The notes beneath the pieces were generated by a model, which was not told the origin of the DNA, did not search any database, and saw only the letters and a list, made by a program, of their open reading frames with translations. Source: Polytrichum commune (taxonomy: Eukaryota > Streptophyta > Polytrichopsida > Polytrichales > Polytrichaceae). Taken from it: a stretch of 64,000 nucleotides of DNA. Shown here piece after piece: positions 11,024 to 24,748 of this stretch; positions within the stretch are counted from its first letter, which is position 1, and each line of letters opens with the position of its first letter. A program made the position numbers and the translations under genes. The stretch lies in contig OX485806.1 in assembly GCA_950295325.1 (NCBI GenBank), positions 15,438,001-15,502,000 on the forward strand. Direction: 5' to 3'.

Positions 11024-14000
11024 ATTAATTTTTTTTTATAAAAAAAAACAATAAAATCGAATAAAAGAATAGCTCACTACCATTAACCGCCCCAAGATTG
11101 ATAGTAACCTTGACCCAAAATAATTGGTTTGTGTGACCTTGGTTGGAGCTTGCCGCAAGTGAGGATAAACATGGCGATGGAGCATGCCACATGTTGAGCC
11201 TCAGCGGGTTTGCGGGCGAAGAAAGTGTCAATCTATAGAACCTCACAAATAGCAGGTCCGGTAAGTTGCACGTTGACTAAAGTGACCACCTCGGCCCTCC
11301 AATTAATCTCCCTGCCAAGGTTCCCAGATCCAAGCCTGTTACCAAACTTTCATGTTTCGAGTTCTGGTGCAGGAAAGAATAAGCCCCAAAAAGTCAAGCG
11401 CAGCATCGCATTTCGTCAACTTCATTCTTGAAGGTCGTTTCGTTTCATCGCATCTGCAGTCCCAAAGACGTCACGAGAATCGAAATTCCTGGGAGAGAGG
11501 GAGGGAGAGAGAGAGAGACTCATGCAGATGCTGTCGCCGGAAGAGTCTCGATCGAGACTTGAAGTCTTCTAATAACTTAACTTCGCCTCCGTGGCGGCAT
11601 GCAAGCTTCATCATGTGGAGTGGAGGGAGACTTGCGGCCGGGGAGGATCCTGTGCAGACCGAGTCCATGTTGAATCTGCTCCCACTTTGGGGAAAAAAAT
11701 TAAGCTGTTGAATGCATGAGATGCAGTGCGGTTGTGTAGTGGACTGAAGTCTATGATTTCCCGGTTTTCATGTCACGGGGTCTCACACACATGAGGTTGG
11801 GAAACGCTGTTTCCGAAACAAAACAAAAGTTGTGGTGGACCAAGCGGAATGAAGTTGGGCCTTCCCATGCATGTGCCCATCCTTTGAAGAGCCCGGTTGC
11901 ATGGTTGGTCCCTCATATTGTGGGTAGAAATGGAGGTGTTCCACTCCATCCAAAGGTTCTCTGTGAGGCTTAAAACAAGCCATTTTTGCCTCCCAAAAGA
12001 GGGACCAACTTTGAACCCAAGCTCCTCATGGTTAGGTACATTTCGAGGCTGAAATTCTTTTACCCTGGCCCACCGTTTTCGAACAAACTGCATGCATGAA
12101 TGCATGTGTTCACCAACCCCTCCCCCTGCTCCTCCCCTTCTAGTAAGGTATCTATGTGATTCTACTGTGGGCACTTCCAACTTCACCCAGAACTTGATTG
12201 CTAAATCGGGTCATGGATTTCCCCCAAGGGGTGGACTCTTCATACCATGTGCGAAATAACGTGAGTGCCTGAAGGGGTGTTGTTTGACACGTTAGCGTAC
12301 ATAATATACATACGGGAGAGGTGTTATTTTTCTTTAGTGTGTACATCTAAAAAAGTTATTAGATTCCATGAAGTAAAGGTCGATGTACAATAAGGGGGGC
12401 CTAAGATTGAGATTTTTTAAATATTAAATTAAACTAAAAAAAAAGATGATGTGTTAGTTTCATCCAATTCATGTTTTCGTTTATTGTTGCCATATGGTAA
12501 AAGTCTTCAATGACTACCATGTTAGGTTTGCATTTGGGTTCTATGTTTTAAAAAACTAGAGGCTCTTGGAGTGGTCATGATGGGCTTCCTTGAGTTATGC
12601 TCCCAGGTTAGTGGCTAAAGTATTATGCTCTTGTCTTTGTTTGTTTGAGACAATCGTTGAGTTACGTGCTATGAATGAAAATGACTTTTTTGGAGGAAAG
12701 TGAAAAGAGATTTCATGTGTAATAAAAAGGCATACTTAATTCATCATACATATACTATGTACTATATATAGTATATACTCTATATATGTGTATATGTATG
12801 TATGTATATTGTATATGTTGTGAAGGCATTTATCACATCAATTTGAAAAGCTTAGTATAAATACATGAGGCCATTTCCTAGCATGCCATTAGCACATATA
12901 CACTTGTTTTTGTTTATAAACTTCTTGTATACATGGCATTTAATTTCATAATGACTCACGCACGTCATTTAGGTTTCCAATAAATAATCCACCCTAGGTG
13001 GAATTTTCTTGCCCGAATCACGCATATCATCATCTCAAATTTTAGAGTTGACATTGTAATGCAAAAAAGTAAGATGAGACAATGCTCAAATTGTCACTTT
13101 AAGCATTGAACATAGTGTTACCACTATTTGATCCAAAAATAAATAAATAAATTAGGGAATTGTTAAATCAATGTGTCACACAATCACACACATGAGGAAC
13201 CAAGTATCAACTTTGCTTCCTTTTCCTTTTATATTTCAGCTTACAACTAGAATTGTCCAAATTTTGATAGGTCATGTGAACATGCGACGTGTCTCTGTGG
13301 ACGTTTTAACTAGTGTGTGGTGGATTTAACAATCCCCTTTCTTTATTGTTAGCAATTGAAAGGGGCCTCTGACGCACCAAACTATATCCAACTTGAATCG
13401 TGTATGAAAAACTTATAAGAATTCAAAGATGTATTGGTAGATGATTCAAAACCATCACATGAGCATGATGTTATGATGGTGGACATCCTCAAAATTACTA
13501 TGACCTTATCATGCTGGATTTTAGAATGTTCATTTAAAAAAGGGTAATGGTTTTAGCATGCTCTAACTTGTAGGAGGCCAAAGAAAATATTATATTTTTA
13601 TTTAAGTGATCACATAGGCCCTCCCAATTGTGTTAACAATGGAGCCAAGAATGATGTTTATATTTTTTTCAGCACATAGTCCAATCTCATTGTAGCATTT
13701 CTTTTTGGTGTCCACTCTAGATTGTAAACCATGCCATGTACCACTCACATGTAGATGATTCATTCAGATGAGTGACAATATAAGGCCCACATACCTTATA
13801 CACTACAGACATGATGGAATAAATACCATATGTATTATATTTTGAGCTTGGTTTCAATGCATGTCAAATGAAAAAATGTCTTTCAAAGAAAGCGTTTTTG
13901 TTTTAAGCCCTTCACAAAGTTTTTGCAAGCCACTTAGAGTGTCACAGTGAGGACCCAAAGCAAAATTCCATTCATTATATGATCGTACCTCTCATCCAAT

Positions 14001-15738
14001 GATGTTGAAAACATGTGTCTTCTATTTCAGGTATTCACAGCAATAACACATTACTTATTAAGTTTGTGATTAATTCATTCCAGTTGTGTCCCATTGAGCT
14101 AATTTGGGATCTTTAACATAATCCTTGCCTTGAAATATTAAAAAGACATAACTTTAGACAATCGAAGACCCGGGTTTTATCAACTTGATTATGTTCAAAT
14201 TGAATCACATTCCCATTTCAACATTTAACCTCACTTAAGTATTCATTTGTCAATAAGTATTTATTTAGCACTCAACAAATTGTCTCCAATTTCTCCTCAA
14301 GTTGTTCTCTAGCTCAAGTGGGATTCAAAAGTTTTTGTACTAGCTACTTCTAGAATTAGATCAAAGTCAATGAGACACATCGCATGGAGGGAAGGTGGGG
14401 GTTTTATTCCCTTGTAGAGATATCAACTATCTCATGTAAAGGGGTATTTGTAGGGTGACATGTATGAAGTAATGCACATATTCATGGGATATTTTACATA
14501 TTTGGTAGATATTCTCATAATATATTTGCTATATACACTTAAATTTTTCTAAGATTTTTATGGTCTTTACTTCAAAAACATTAGATAGAGCCCTATCTAG
14601 TGGATTCCCACCAAACCCCCCCCCCCCCCTCCTTTTCGCATTGGGGTCACAAATCCAAACATGAGTGGGACATCTACCACAATATTTTAGACAACTTGGT
14701 CTCAACTATTTCTTTTCTCATTCTTAGTCGAGTGTCAATTGCAGCAAATCCATAAGCAATGGCAATGTTCAAGTTGGAACATGTTTACTTGAGAGACTTG
14801 ATCAACATGGCAAACTATTTCCTTCTTTCTATATTAAGTTGATTATTTTGTGTCTTGGAAACCAACCCAAAAATTGTAGTATAATTAAATTTAATGAACT
14901 TTAAACTCTAAGTAAAAAGTACAAAGCCTCTCATATTCATGTGAGAAAATTAACACGTCAAGCCTAAATGCAGTGTTGCTTTCAAAGCCTCAATGGCATG
15001 ATGACAAGAAACTATAAAATTAAGTTAAAATAAACGTACATAAGACTTTGGAAAAAGTTTTAAGAAAAAACACATGAAGTGCATTTATTTTGGTGAATTT
15101 CAATTTGAAATGCATGTGAGGACTTCAACTTTGAACATTGTACCATAGAGTGCTTCCTACTCCAATTTTTGATAAATAATTATTTTAAAAAAAATTATTT
15201 CTTACATCAACAGCCAAGACCCATTCAGATTGCACATGGAATTTATGGTTCGGCATCAAAAAAAGATGAATCGCGAAGCACCTTATGGTATATGTGTTAC
15301 CACGCAAAATCAAATGTCCAGGTTTAGAATTGGAATCAAGAGTGTTTGTAAGGTAGATGGGTCTAAAATGGTTATTTCTTCCAACTATCCCACTTCTCCT
15401 GGATATGAAACACCTAAGTAGTATGAGGTGGTTAGCAACTGCAAATGAAGGACATAGCCACTTTCCTCAACATTTTTGGAGCTCATAGAAATATCTTATT
15501 CACTATCAAATTAAAGATTCTCGTGCTCATTAAGTAGTCATATATATGCAATCGTCTCCTTTTAAGCTTGCTAGATTAATTTGGGGTCTTTGACCCTAAT
15601 TTAGGCTATTTTTATAGCAACCCCCAGCTCTACAATAGGTATCGATTTTTTCATCCTTCAACTCAATAGGTGTTGTGAACATTCACCCTTGACTATGCTA
15701 TTTGACATAAAACCTTCAAATGGACAGGTTTATTCCAA
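11024..15738. other. Intergenic DNA without a recognisable gene
   Basis: 11.2-12.3 kb is somewhat GC-richer, with GA-rich runs (about 11,493-11,519), but gives only overlapping frames on both strands and no known protein. 12.74-12.82 kb is TA/TG-rich low-complexity DNA. A copy of family D lies near 13.6-13.76 kb. Nothing else is supported. Confidence 0.5.
14616..14629. repeat. Poly-C run
   Basis: Fourteen consecutive C. Confidence 0.95.
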
Positions 15739-15880
15739 AACATTACTCAACTAATGAGATGTATTAATGAGCACCACAGTCTATTCAAGAACAAAGCCTC
15801 TAGAGGTTGGAATCCCAATGCTTCAAACTAAATCTGAAGTCAAGGCAGCTGAACATAATTCATGAGCTGAGTAATGTTAT
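15739..15880. mobile_element. Foldback element of the AACATTACTCA family, copy 1
   Basis: Terminal AACATTACTCA pairs with TGAGTAATGTT at the other end. Internal sequence (ATTCAAGAA-AAAGCCTC, GGAATCC, AAGTCAAG-CA-CTGAACA) is shared with 36,779-36,921, so these are two copies of one non-autonomous element. No coding capacity. Confidence 0.7.
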
Positions 15881-17487
15881 GTCTTTCAGGTCAAGTCATG
15901 TGCACATTTCCAATGTAGATGTATTTTGGTGAATGTTGCACAAACATGAGGCCCCATTGCCACAAGTTATGACATGTACACCTCCCATTATAAGAAGATG
16001 CTGAAGTTAGGTTATATATCTTTGTAAAGGCCTGTGATACAACCACCCTTTCTCACACTTCTTGTCACTTCTAAGTACCCAATATCTTGTCCCATCGCTA
16101 GTCTACACATTCTCTAATGTAAACATTCGACCTATTTATAGTAGCAAATATTACAGTGTTAGTGGTCATAAATAGAGCATTCCAGGACAATGGAGATAGC
16201 ATCAAAGGTTGGTTGGAGATCACTTTATGCCCAAATGGTCTCGATTCTCAACTGACAGCACACAAGTTTCTATTTCAAATTGCAGTTTGTAGAGAAATTT
16301 GTCAATGAACAATTTGTACAGCTGCAAAGACAAATCACCTGCTGGTAATTATTACCTCTTCATACAGTGATTTAAGAGCAACCACAGAAGAAAATCATGC
16401 ACTTTGTCCAAGTGCCGCTCAAGTCAAAAAAATTGAGATCATAGTCTCTTAGTACAGCACCTGTTTCAAGAATGTTTGAGAGTCCAGATGGTGGTAGTTC
16501 ATAAAGACACAATGGTTTCTTTGGCTTTTAGTCCTTCCAAACATCAGACAAATTATGTGATTTCCAAGATATTCAATTCTTAGTCTCCTGTAACTCATGG
16601 ACCAAACGAATTTACTTTTTGAACATAAGAACTTCCCACTGTTGCTAACCTATAAATTTTCCAGGAAGTAATTGCTAACCAAAAAGGTAGAACAGTATTG
16701 ACAGGCCACGCAGAGCGACAAAACAGAGTGGACGACAAAATGTATGATGAATGACTTTCATTTGTATCTTAATGTACAGACAGTCGAAAATTGATGGATT
16801 CCTGACCTGTCTCGGCTTTGCAAGCATGCCAAGGAACCTTACTTAGTCTACATTGCATTTTTGAATGCAAGAAGGAATTGATATGACAATGCTTGAAACC
16901 AACATCCCTAGGACAAGAGAGAGCATTTCAGTTCACTTGACTTAACCCTTCAACCCCTCCAAGTGCAGAGTAACCCTTGATAACTGCAATGCTGGAAAAA
17001 CCTGCACCATGCCTGCCAGCTGAGCCTGAACCTGCAACAAAAACTTATCCATTAGCCACAGAAAGCAACCTAGGCGCCTAATATAAACTATATTTCCACC
17101 CCAGACTGCAATATCTGTACTGTGATTAGTGGGAGTGATACAAGGTAAGTGGGCCTGAAACGGACACTTTTAGCTCTGTGCCCACTTTTCCTGGGATATT
17201 AAACACAGTACTAGTATGAGATGATCGAGGTCGTAAGCCACTTTCCACATGAACTTTCGAGCTCATTTGAATATCTTATCCATTCTCAAAGTGAAGATTC
17301 TCATTCTTGTTAGATGATCATATAGGACCCCCCAACTATGTTGACTACTGAGTCTAGAATGGTTAAAAGAATTTGTGCATGTAGTCCAATATCTCTTAAA
17401 TACATATCTTTCAAGTGTCCAATCTATTCATGAATGTTGATAATAAGCCTGAAACATTTACCTGATTCCCCATTTCCTACCACTTCT
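15881..17487. other. Region downstream of the POLAR-like gene
   Basis: No further coding exon was seen. A 3' untranslated region of the minus-strand gene should begin just below 17,488; the dispersed-repeat family D copy at about 17,215-17,430 may limit it. Pyrimidine-rich DNA and weak open frames near 16.2-17.0 kb could be extra 3' transcript, but I cannot place a polyadenylation site. Confidence 0.4.
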
Positions 17488-20400
17488 TCACAACCGTCTC
17501 CTACTACGTACTTCATCTTCTCGGTACCCACTTCCTCCATAGAGCTCTTGATGAGCCTCTCCCCTCACAAGCCAATTCTCTCCAGTTCTATTTTTCGGTT
17601 CAGCAGATCTATTATTCCCACGTATCTCCTTCAGTGGTGAATCTGTTTCTTGCACCACGGCAAGCATACCACTGGCTTCTTTTGTTCTAAATGCAGGCTC
17701 ACTAGCATCTGAAATAGAGAACCAACAAACATGTGCATTAGAACCACATCAAACACATGTCATTCAGGGTTTAAAGTTTAGAGCCAATCTCCAATCACAG
17801 AACAAGTACGACTAAGGGCGGGTTTACACTAGGGTCCAAGACCAAAACAACTCCAAAATCAAGCGACCCTGTTGGTCTAGAGCAGAAATAGGGTCGGGGT
17901 CCAAGGTATGAAATAATGAAGTGACCCTAATGTGGATTCACTTTCCCGCCAAATCTCAGTGGTCCCTACCCAAGAAAATACACCCCTTAGTTTGAGAAAC
18001 CGATCTTCAAGCTCGGGTCCACTCTCGAGTCCGAAAGTAAGGTCCATTAAGGGGTGTTCTGGACCCCAAGTTTTTGGAACCCGGACCCTGATGGAAATCC
18101 ACCCTAAGGTCTAGCTTGAGGTTTACATTGCAAAGAATTCATACCCAGATCTAAAGACGGTATATGTTGGAGGTCCAATCTCCCCAAGTACACAGGCTCT
18201 TTCACAGGCTTCTCCTTCACAGTTTTGGCTGCTTTTCTGTCTCGACTAATCAGCTCCAACCTCCGGAAAAACTCATACTCTTGTCGCACGGCTTCATCCA
18301 AAAAGCTGTTGGAGGTCTCCTTCCTTTGGTCATCGCTCCAACCCTCCTCCCTCGAATCATAATCCCGTTCTGAAAGAGTAGATGTATCCGAATCTGTCAT
18401 CCTTCCATTCATCTCCGCATCCTCCCCGCCACCACCACCTCCACCATCATCCCTTTCAAGACTTGCAAGTGCAGTTTGTGCCTCTTTCACGATGTGCGAA
18501 CCCGCCCTTGTTTTCTCGACGATTCGGTTGATCAACATCCGACCAAGCATCTCTTCAGCTTCCAGCACAAGATTTTCCTCGCCAAAAACATTGATGTCGT
18601 CATCAACCAAATCTAAATTACACTGCTCAGACTCAGATGCACGCGACTGGCACTCCCAATCAGACCCCGTCGCAGGACCGGGCGTCTCGCCTTCCATCAA
18701 GCCCTCCCATCGCGCAATTTTGTCAAGAACGGTAGGGCTTAAATCCCCTGACCTACCCTCCAAGCACAATGGCCGCTGCGTGGGCAAATTAAACCCTAAA
18801 CCTAAACCCGGCCCCTCCCGGGATGATGGCTTAAACAACTGTTGTCGCACCTTCACCTTCTCCTTCTCGACAGGCGTGTTCAACCCTGCTCGGCCACCGC
18901 CTTCCCAGAACAAAGCGGCTTTCCGATCCACCGGAACTGTGCCGCCAGAATTTGCAATTGGCCTTGTCGTCCCACTCGCGTCTTCGTACTTAACCGAGTA
19001 GTGCATATCTGAATCCGACATCTCTGAGACCGATTTTGACGACTCGAGGGTTTCCGTATATTTTACAATCGCTGTACAGCTCTCGGCCTTCGGAGAGGCC
19101 GGCCCCTCCTCAGTCTCGACCTTTCTCACGAGGATGGAATTGCCCGCATCCGAGTTCCACGAGGTTCTTCGGCTTGGATGGGGAACCAGCAATTTCCCCC
19201 TGCGAAACCAGCCACCCGTGTCGCCATTATTTGTTGTAGCCTGGAAACTGGCTGGATCAACCGAGTGATCCCAGCCATCAGCAAGAGAGCCTGTGCTTGA
19301 GTAGTCACAAACACTCGGCGTTGCGCTACCCATTTCCGAGCTTTCGGGATAATCAGATTTCTCCAACCCTTGAACAGAATCAATCAACTGCCTCTCAATT
19401 TGCGCGTTGTCCATTACTTGACTGCAGTCCCTCGAGGCTTGTGTGGTCGTTGCCTCAGTATGTGAGGAGGACCCAAATTCTTCATCGTCTATCATAGACT
19501 GCAAAAACTCATTGCAAGTTTCATCCCCAGCTGGAACAGTGATACCTGGAGTGGCGTACCTCTCGGTATCCCTAGGATTCTGCAAATAACCATCACAACA
19601 ATAGAGTTAATCTTAAAGTGTGGCAATGAAGTGAAGTCGATTTCCCCTTATGGTCCCTTGTTCGAGGGTAACCGGAAAGTCTTGGAGGGCTTCTTTGAGT
19701 TTTAGGCACCAACATGTTTCATATTTATATAACTAAAGAATCTTCTCATTTTCTTTGCCACCTATAAGCACGTGTCTCATCAAGGTACTCTTTGCTTCTC
19801 TCAGCACTTGTGTACTCCCCAAATAAAATCAAACTCAAGAAAAGAACTCAAAAGTTTCTCAAAGTTTTGTAGCCTTGCAATAAAAGCAAGAAGAGTTTGC
19901 TCCCTTGTTTTCTTTAGGTTACAAAGTGTTTTGGTCCCCAATTTAGGTGAATTTACCGTAAATTCCAATGTGTATCAAGAGGTGAACCTTTTAGGCACTC
20001 TTGCAGCAAAGGAAGTGGACAGTGTTCTTGATCAGTTCCTGATCATGAGAAATATTTGTGAGCAGTAAGTGAACACAACAGACTTATCCTTTCTAACTCA
20101 ATGGAGTTTTTCATCAGGAGTTGGTGCACTGTGATTTTCCAATAGTTGTTTTGCATACAATATTAAACAATCATTTCCACTTGTGGTGCATGCTTGGAGG
20201 TAGAGTTCGAATTTGAATGAAGAGCAACTAACTTCAGTTCATTGACGACCAAACTCGTTTTAGTACCTCTTGGCATGCCAAAATGATGAGTTCAACCCTC
20301 AACAAAACAATGTAGAATGTTCTTTGTTCAAACCTCCACACTACCTCCAAGCATGCACCACAAACTTACCGAACATGGAACGTACCATATGCAATAACAA

Positions 20401-23400
20401 CCAACTCCAGACCAAAAGTTATATTGAGTTAGAGGATAACTCTAATGGCTCGCTAATTGTGATGATGTGATTACTCATAAGTCTCATTAAGTACCTGTTT
20501 CACATCTGTCTGCAAATCTTCCTTTGTTGTCTCCACCTCTCCTGATGTTACTACCACAGGGGTATCACTCAATCCACCTGGCCCTGTAGTGTTTGTGTCA
20601 GCCTCACTACCACTTACCCATGTACTTGCTCCCTGAAGAGGGAAGTGAAAACTTTCTTGACCTTCAAGACTGTCAATGCCTTTCACACCAGTCTTCTCAT
20701 CAACATTCTTTTGGTTGGGAGTTTTGGACCTCTCAACCAAAGTCTTGGCAGCAATTGTTTTCCCTGGAATCGGAATTTCATCACCTGCCAGTAGAAAAAT
20801 GTCAGACAAACTGAAGCCGCCAATAGAGGGTGGACAGCTACTGATTACCAAAAAAAATGTTCATAGCAAACATTTGATGACAACGAGCAGATGATTGAAC
20901 TTCATTGAACTCCTTTGACCTCATGGATTTACTTGTTAAGAACTAAATGGAAGCAAGACAATAGCTTATATCCTTGAATTTCCTTTTCACTACTACAGTA
21001 AACTTTTTTACACATTGCACTTTCTTGATAGGGCATGACGTAGTGGTGGCAAAAGCAACTGGGAGGGACAAAGAAGGTGCCTGAAGTAGAGGTAAGAGAA
21101 CCCTCCATCAACTGTCGCACTCGATCCTTCCACACCTCAAGCTCCTCCTCTTTACTCTGCAACTTTGACTGGGCTCCTTCCAGCTCCTCCTCTAACTCAG
21201 TAAGCAACTCTTCTTGTCGGGTTGCCTGTTTAAAAGCAAGCATTCCAGCCTCCCATGTCAATGCCTAGTACTCACCATTGCCTCAGCTACCTCCCATGCT
21301 GACTAACATGAAGATGGTACCACTCAAGAAATTTATTAGTTACAATAAATGATTAATGCAAATTGGCAACAATTTACTCAATTCATGTCACCAGAAAGAT
21401 TCCTGACCTGCACTTTGCGAAGAAGTCGGGCAAGCAATCGTGGTGAAACAGCATAATTGTTCAAGCATGCAGGTTGTGCAGGGACTGAATAGTCATCATC
21501 CTCTGAACTTTCCTCTAATCGGGCAGGTAGGCCTGCCACCTTTAAATCACCATAAACAACAGATGCAACACCATCCATATCGAGCTGCGGATACCAACGA
21601 GATAAATAAGGCCATGAAGACAAAAGATATCCCAGAACTCAAGAGCACAACTCCAGCTCCTGCTAAAAGCTAACATAGTCATGATCCAAGCAAATACCTG
21701 TACATAGTGTGCTTGCTACCAATACACTAAACATCTGATTTAGTGGCATTAAAATTGGTGTGCCATGTAAAATTGAGTAGTCTTCATGAACCAAGCAACA
21801 AGTGTCATATGACACACTCTCTTGTTGCCACCCAGTGTTTGCAAGACAATTAATTTGGGTCAATGATGGATAGTGCGGGCCACACTAAATCAGATGTTTA
21901 GCACAGTGTTCATCTTAAAGGCTATATAAAAGTATAATGTGCCTAATTAGCCGAACCTCATCTAAGACTGAGTACTGGCTGTCCAGTACAGAGTCACCCC
22001 CGGTGAGCTGATCCAGTTCAGCCTCCAACTCTGCTTCGAGCTCAGCCATCTGATCCCCTTGATCCTGTGATTCCAGGTCATAACTTACGGTTCCATCACG
22101 AGTACACCTAATTGCTCCTTGATCCAATCTCCCTCCAGCCTGTGACACGTCAAAGCAAGCAACAAAATAAGAGCAGATGTTGGTAAGCTCACATTATAAC
22201 CCACACCAGTGTGCAGAGAGGCATTACAACTTGCATAACCTTTCTTTGATACAGGCAGAGCAAGCTTGAAATCAATAAATAAAAGTTGATAGCTTACCAA
22301 GGATGCAGAACCTCCCCTACTTTCAAGCTCTAGCTTGAGTTTTTGCATCTGAATTTGAGCCTCATCCAACAACTGGTTCAATCTTTGAACTTCAGCTTGG
22401 TGTGCCTCACTTGCTGACTGGACCCCAACACCCACTCCAAAACCGAATAGCAAGGCCTCCTTTGAGGACAAGCTCAGTTCTGCAAAACAATAAAATAAAG
22501 AAATAAATGAGAAAGGGCTATGAACAACAATATATATACTTCGTTCTGAGGCTATCAGCTTCATGAAGATGTCAGTGTCATGCTGATGGATGCCACAGAA
22601 TGCCAATGATAAAATACGGTTCATCACTAATGCAACTGAGAATGTAATCTCAATTGTCACAAGACCTACATTGAAAACGATGTGAGATATGTTCTCGCAG
22701 GATTGCTTGGAGTTACTACATCATCAATGCACATGTAGGCAGCAGATTTTCTGGAACGGAGTAGGTCAATTCTTTCTCACTATCAAAAATACTAACAGAC
22801 GTCTTTCAGCACAACCATAAAAGTATGAAGGTGCATGTAAGTGCATATTGGATAGATCAATTCAAAGGCGTAGAGGTGGAATGGAAAGCCAAAAGTAGGA
22901 ATCACCTTCCACATGCAGCTTGTCACTGCCTTGATCAGATCCCACTGATAGGTGCTTAACATCAGAAATTTTCCTCTTCTTCAAGATGACAGGCAGAAGC
23001 GACTTCTTCCATTGATTGTTACCAGGACTACCTGCTGGCATTTCAACAGCTGCCTGTTTTGGTCCTGCTTCATCTGCATCGGTGTTACTGTCCACCTTAT
23101 TTGGTGCTAGCCTTGCTGCAAACCCCTTGAGCACCTTTTGAAGGTTGGGAAGGCTAACAGAGCCAGTTGATGAGCTTCGTCTCTCAGCCCCTACTGCAGA
23201 ATTGTTATTGATTGGGGTGACATCGGGTGACGTCGGGACTCCATTGATGTAGCCTATCATTTTAAAGCCATTTTCAGGTCTGCCCCTTCCATCTGCTGGA
23301 GGGGAGAAATTGAGAGGACGAGAGACCTGCCTACCCCGATCTCTATCATTCTCATCAGTCAGCTGAGCTCTTAAACAACTCTCCAAGGACGATACAGGCT

Positions 23401-24748
23401 TCGGAGAGGCCCGTAACCCTCGAACTTTTCGTGCCAAAGCTTTGCCTCGACTGGCCTTACTTGGAGTCCTTGAACGTCTCGTGAAGCCTCCTCCCCCCTT
23501 GACTTGTTCCTCCTCATCAGGTAGTTGAGTGAAAAATTCCGCAGCATCAAAGCCTAAGAATGGATCCGACTGGCCCATTAATCCCCACGCAAACGCGTTC
23601 GGGTGCATGTCAGAAGGCACATTCTCTTCTCCAATTCCATCCTTTATCCTCTTCCCAGCAGAGGTGGCCCCCCAAACAATGTCGTTTGCATCATTGAAAC
23701 TGTTTCTTCGAGAGTCCTTCAAGCGCTTCCCAGAATTTGTGAAAGATAACGATACCTTCCCTTTCCCTGACATCTTTCCTCCCTCGTCAGGTGTCTTGGG
23801 ATCTTGATCACAACTACACCTGCTTGTTCTCCTCCAGCCTCTACGTCCTGCTGGTGTCTTCTGTGCCTGGAACTTATACACAGTCCCAGAACCTGGCACA
23901 CCAGACAATCTTCTTAGAACAAATTCCTTACTCGCAGGAGACGTGACCTTCAATGCAGTGTCGTGCTGATCCTCGCTCACATGCGAATTGTTGCCCTTGT
24001 CCTCTGAAAGTGGGGAAGCTTCAATAACCACAGCAGCAGTATGCTTCGCCTCTGCTACTTCCTCCTCAAACTTCTTTGCAAGCTGAGATGGATGTAGGAC
24101 AATTTGATCTGAAATCTTGCACTTGATATCATCAGATTGGCATTCAGGTGCTGATGAATCATGTGCATAACAGGTTAGCGGAGCAGCAACTTCTTCTTCA
24201 GGTTTCTTAACAGCAGGGGAATTATGCGCAGACAGAAATGGCTTCACCAGTATAGGCTCCTGAACATTTCCGTCACCACAATCACCCAAACCTTCCACCT
24301 GGCTCACTAAATCTGCGAGGCAGGGCGCAGAGAATGAGGATAACCTACCACGAGCTGCAAACCTTGACAATGGAGGACTGTCCTTGAGACTACTCTCACT
24401 TCCATCAGCTACATTGTCATAGTCTCCCTCTTCATAAATAACTTCTTCTCTCGAACCACGCCGTGGGCTGATACAGCTCCGGATAATATCATGGCTGGTA
24501 CCTCCACAGAATCCAGCTGCGGTCGAGGCGTTGTTCGCTTTGCCATGCAACTTCTCTAGCTCAAGCAGCTTCTGGTACTCTTCCAGATGATTCGTATCTT
24601 CGAGATCCTCCAGCACAGCCCTCCCTTTAAGAGAACCACCATGATCATAGCTCAGCCTTCGTGAGAATACGCGCGTTGGCAGAGACCTAGTCCTTGATAC
24701 CTTGGAAGAATTTGGAGATCCTCTGGGTGATGTTGATCCATACGGGGT
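17488..24748 (-). CDS. POLAR-like polarity scaffold protein, 5' end missing
   Basis: The closest match I recognise is the plant POLAR / POLAR-like family. These are cortical scaffolds that, in Arabidopsis stomatal precursors, gather GSK3-type kinases before asymmetric division. Eight exons join in frame: 24748-22906, 22479-22298, 22139-21957, 21584-21408, 21225-21102, 20784-20495, 19579-18145 and 17708-17488, giving 1,484 residues. The donors at 21102 (GG/GTTCTC) and 18145 are the least certain. Family marks are a Ser/Arg-rich N-part, SLESCLRAQL near 23,370, and a short GFGVGVGV segment followed by a coiled coil (exon 2). Next come MAELEAELEAELDQL (exon 3), NYAVSPRLLARLL (exon 4), and a coiled coil ending in EEELEVWKDRVRQL (exon 5). 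After that block about 650 residues continue, with Gly9 and acidic stretches, in a part I do not recognise. Family members I know are much shorter. Exon 1 starts in phase 0 and has no early Met, so upstream coding sequence is missing. Confidence 0.75.
17816..18104. mobile_element. Tourist-like (PIF/Harbinger-type) MITE in the last intron of the POLAR-like gene
   Basis: A 289-bp element is bounded by TAA direct repeats (17,813-17,815 and 18,105-18,107). Its inverted ends match: GGGCGGGTTTACACTAGGGTCC on one side, and the complement of GGACCCTGATGGAAATCCACCC on the other. A 3-bp TAA/TTA duplication with GGG-starting ends is the mark of Tourist-like elements. No coding capacity. The duplication lies 37 bases inside the intron and supplies the first in-frame stop met by a transcript that keeps this intron. 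Confidence 0.8.

Noticed and set aside
18785-18812. Telomere-like CCTAAACCC repeats
   Set aside because: They lie in the POLAR-like coding exon and encode a Gly-Leu-Gly-Leu-Gly-Phe stretch; too short to be an interstitial telomere tract.
18492-19001. 169-codon plus-strand open frame opposite POLAR-like exon 7
   Set aside because: It lies on the complement of a well-supported coding exon and is Ser/Pro-rich as expected of a shadow frame.
22862-22905. Extension of POLAR-like exon 1 to the stop at 22,862
   Set aside because: A good donor (GAAG/GTGATT) at 22,906 joins in frame to the conserved coiled-coil exon.
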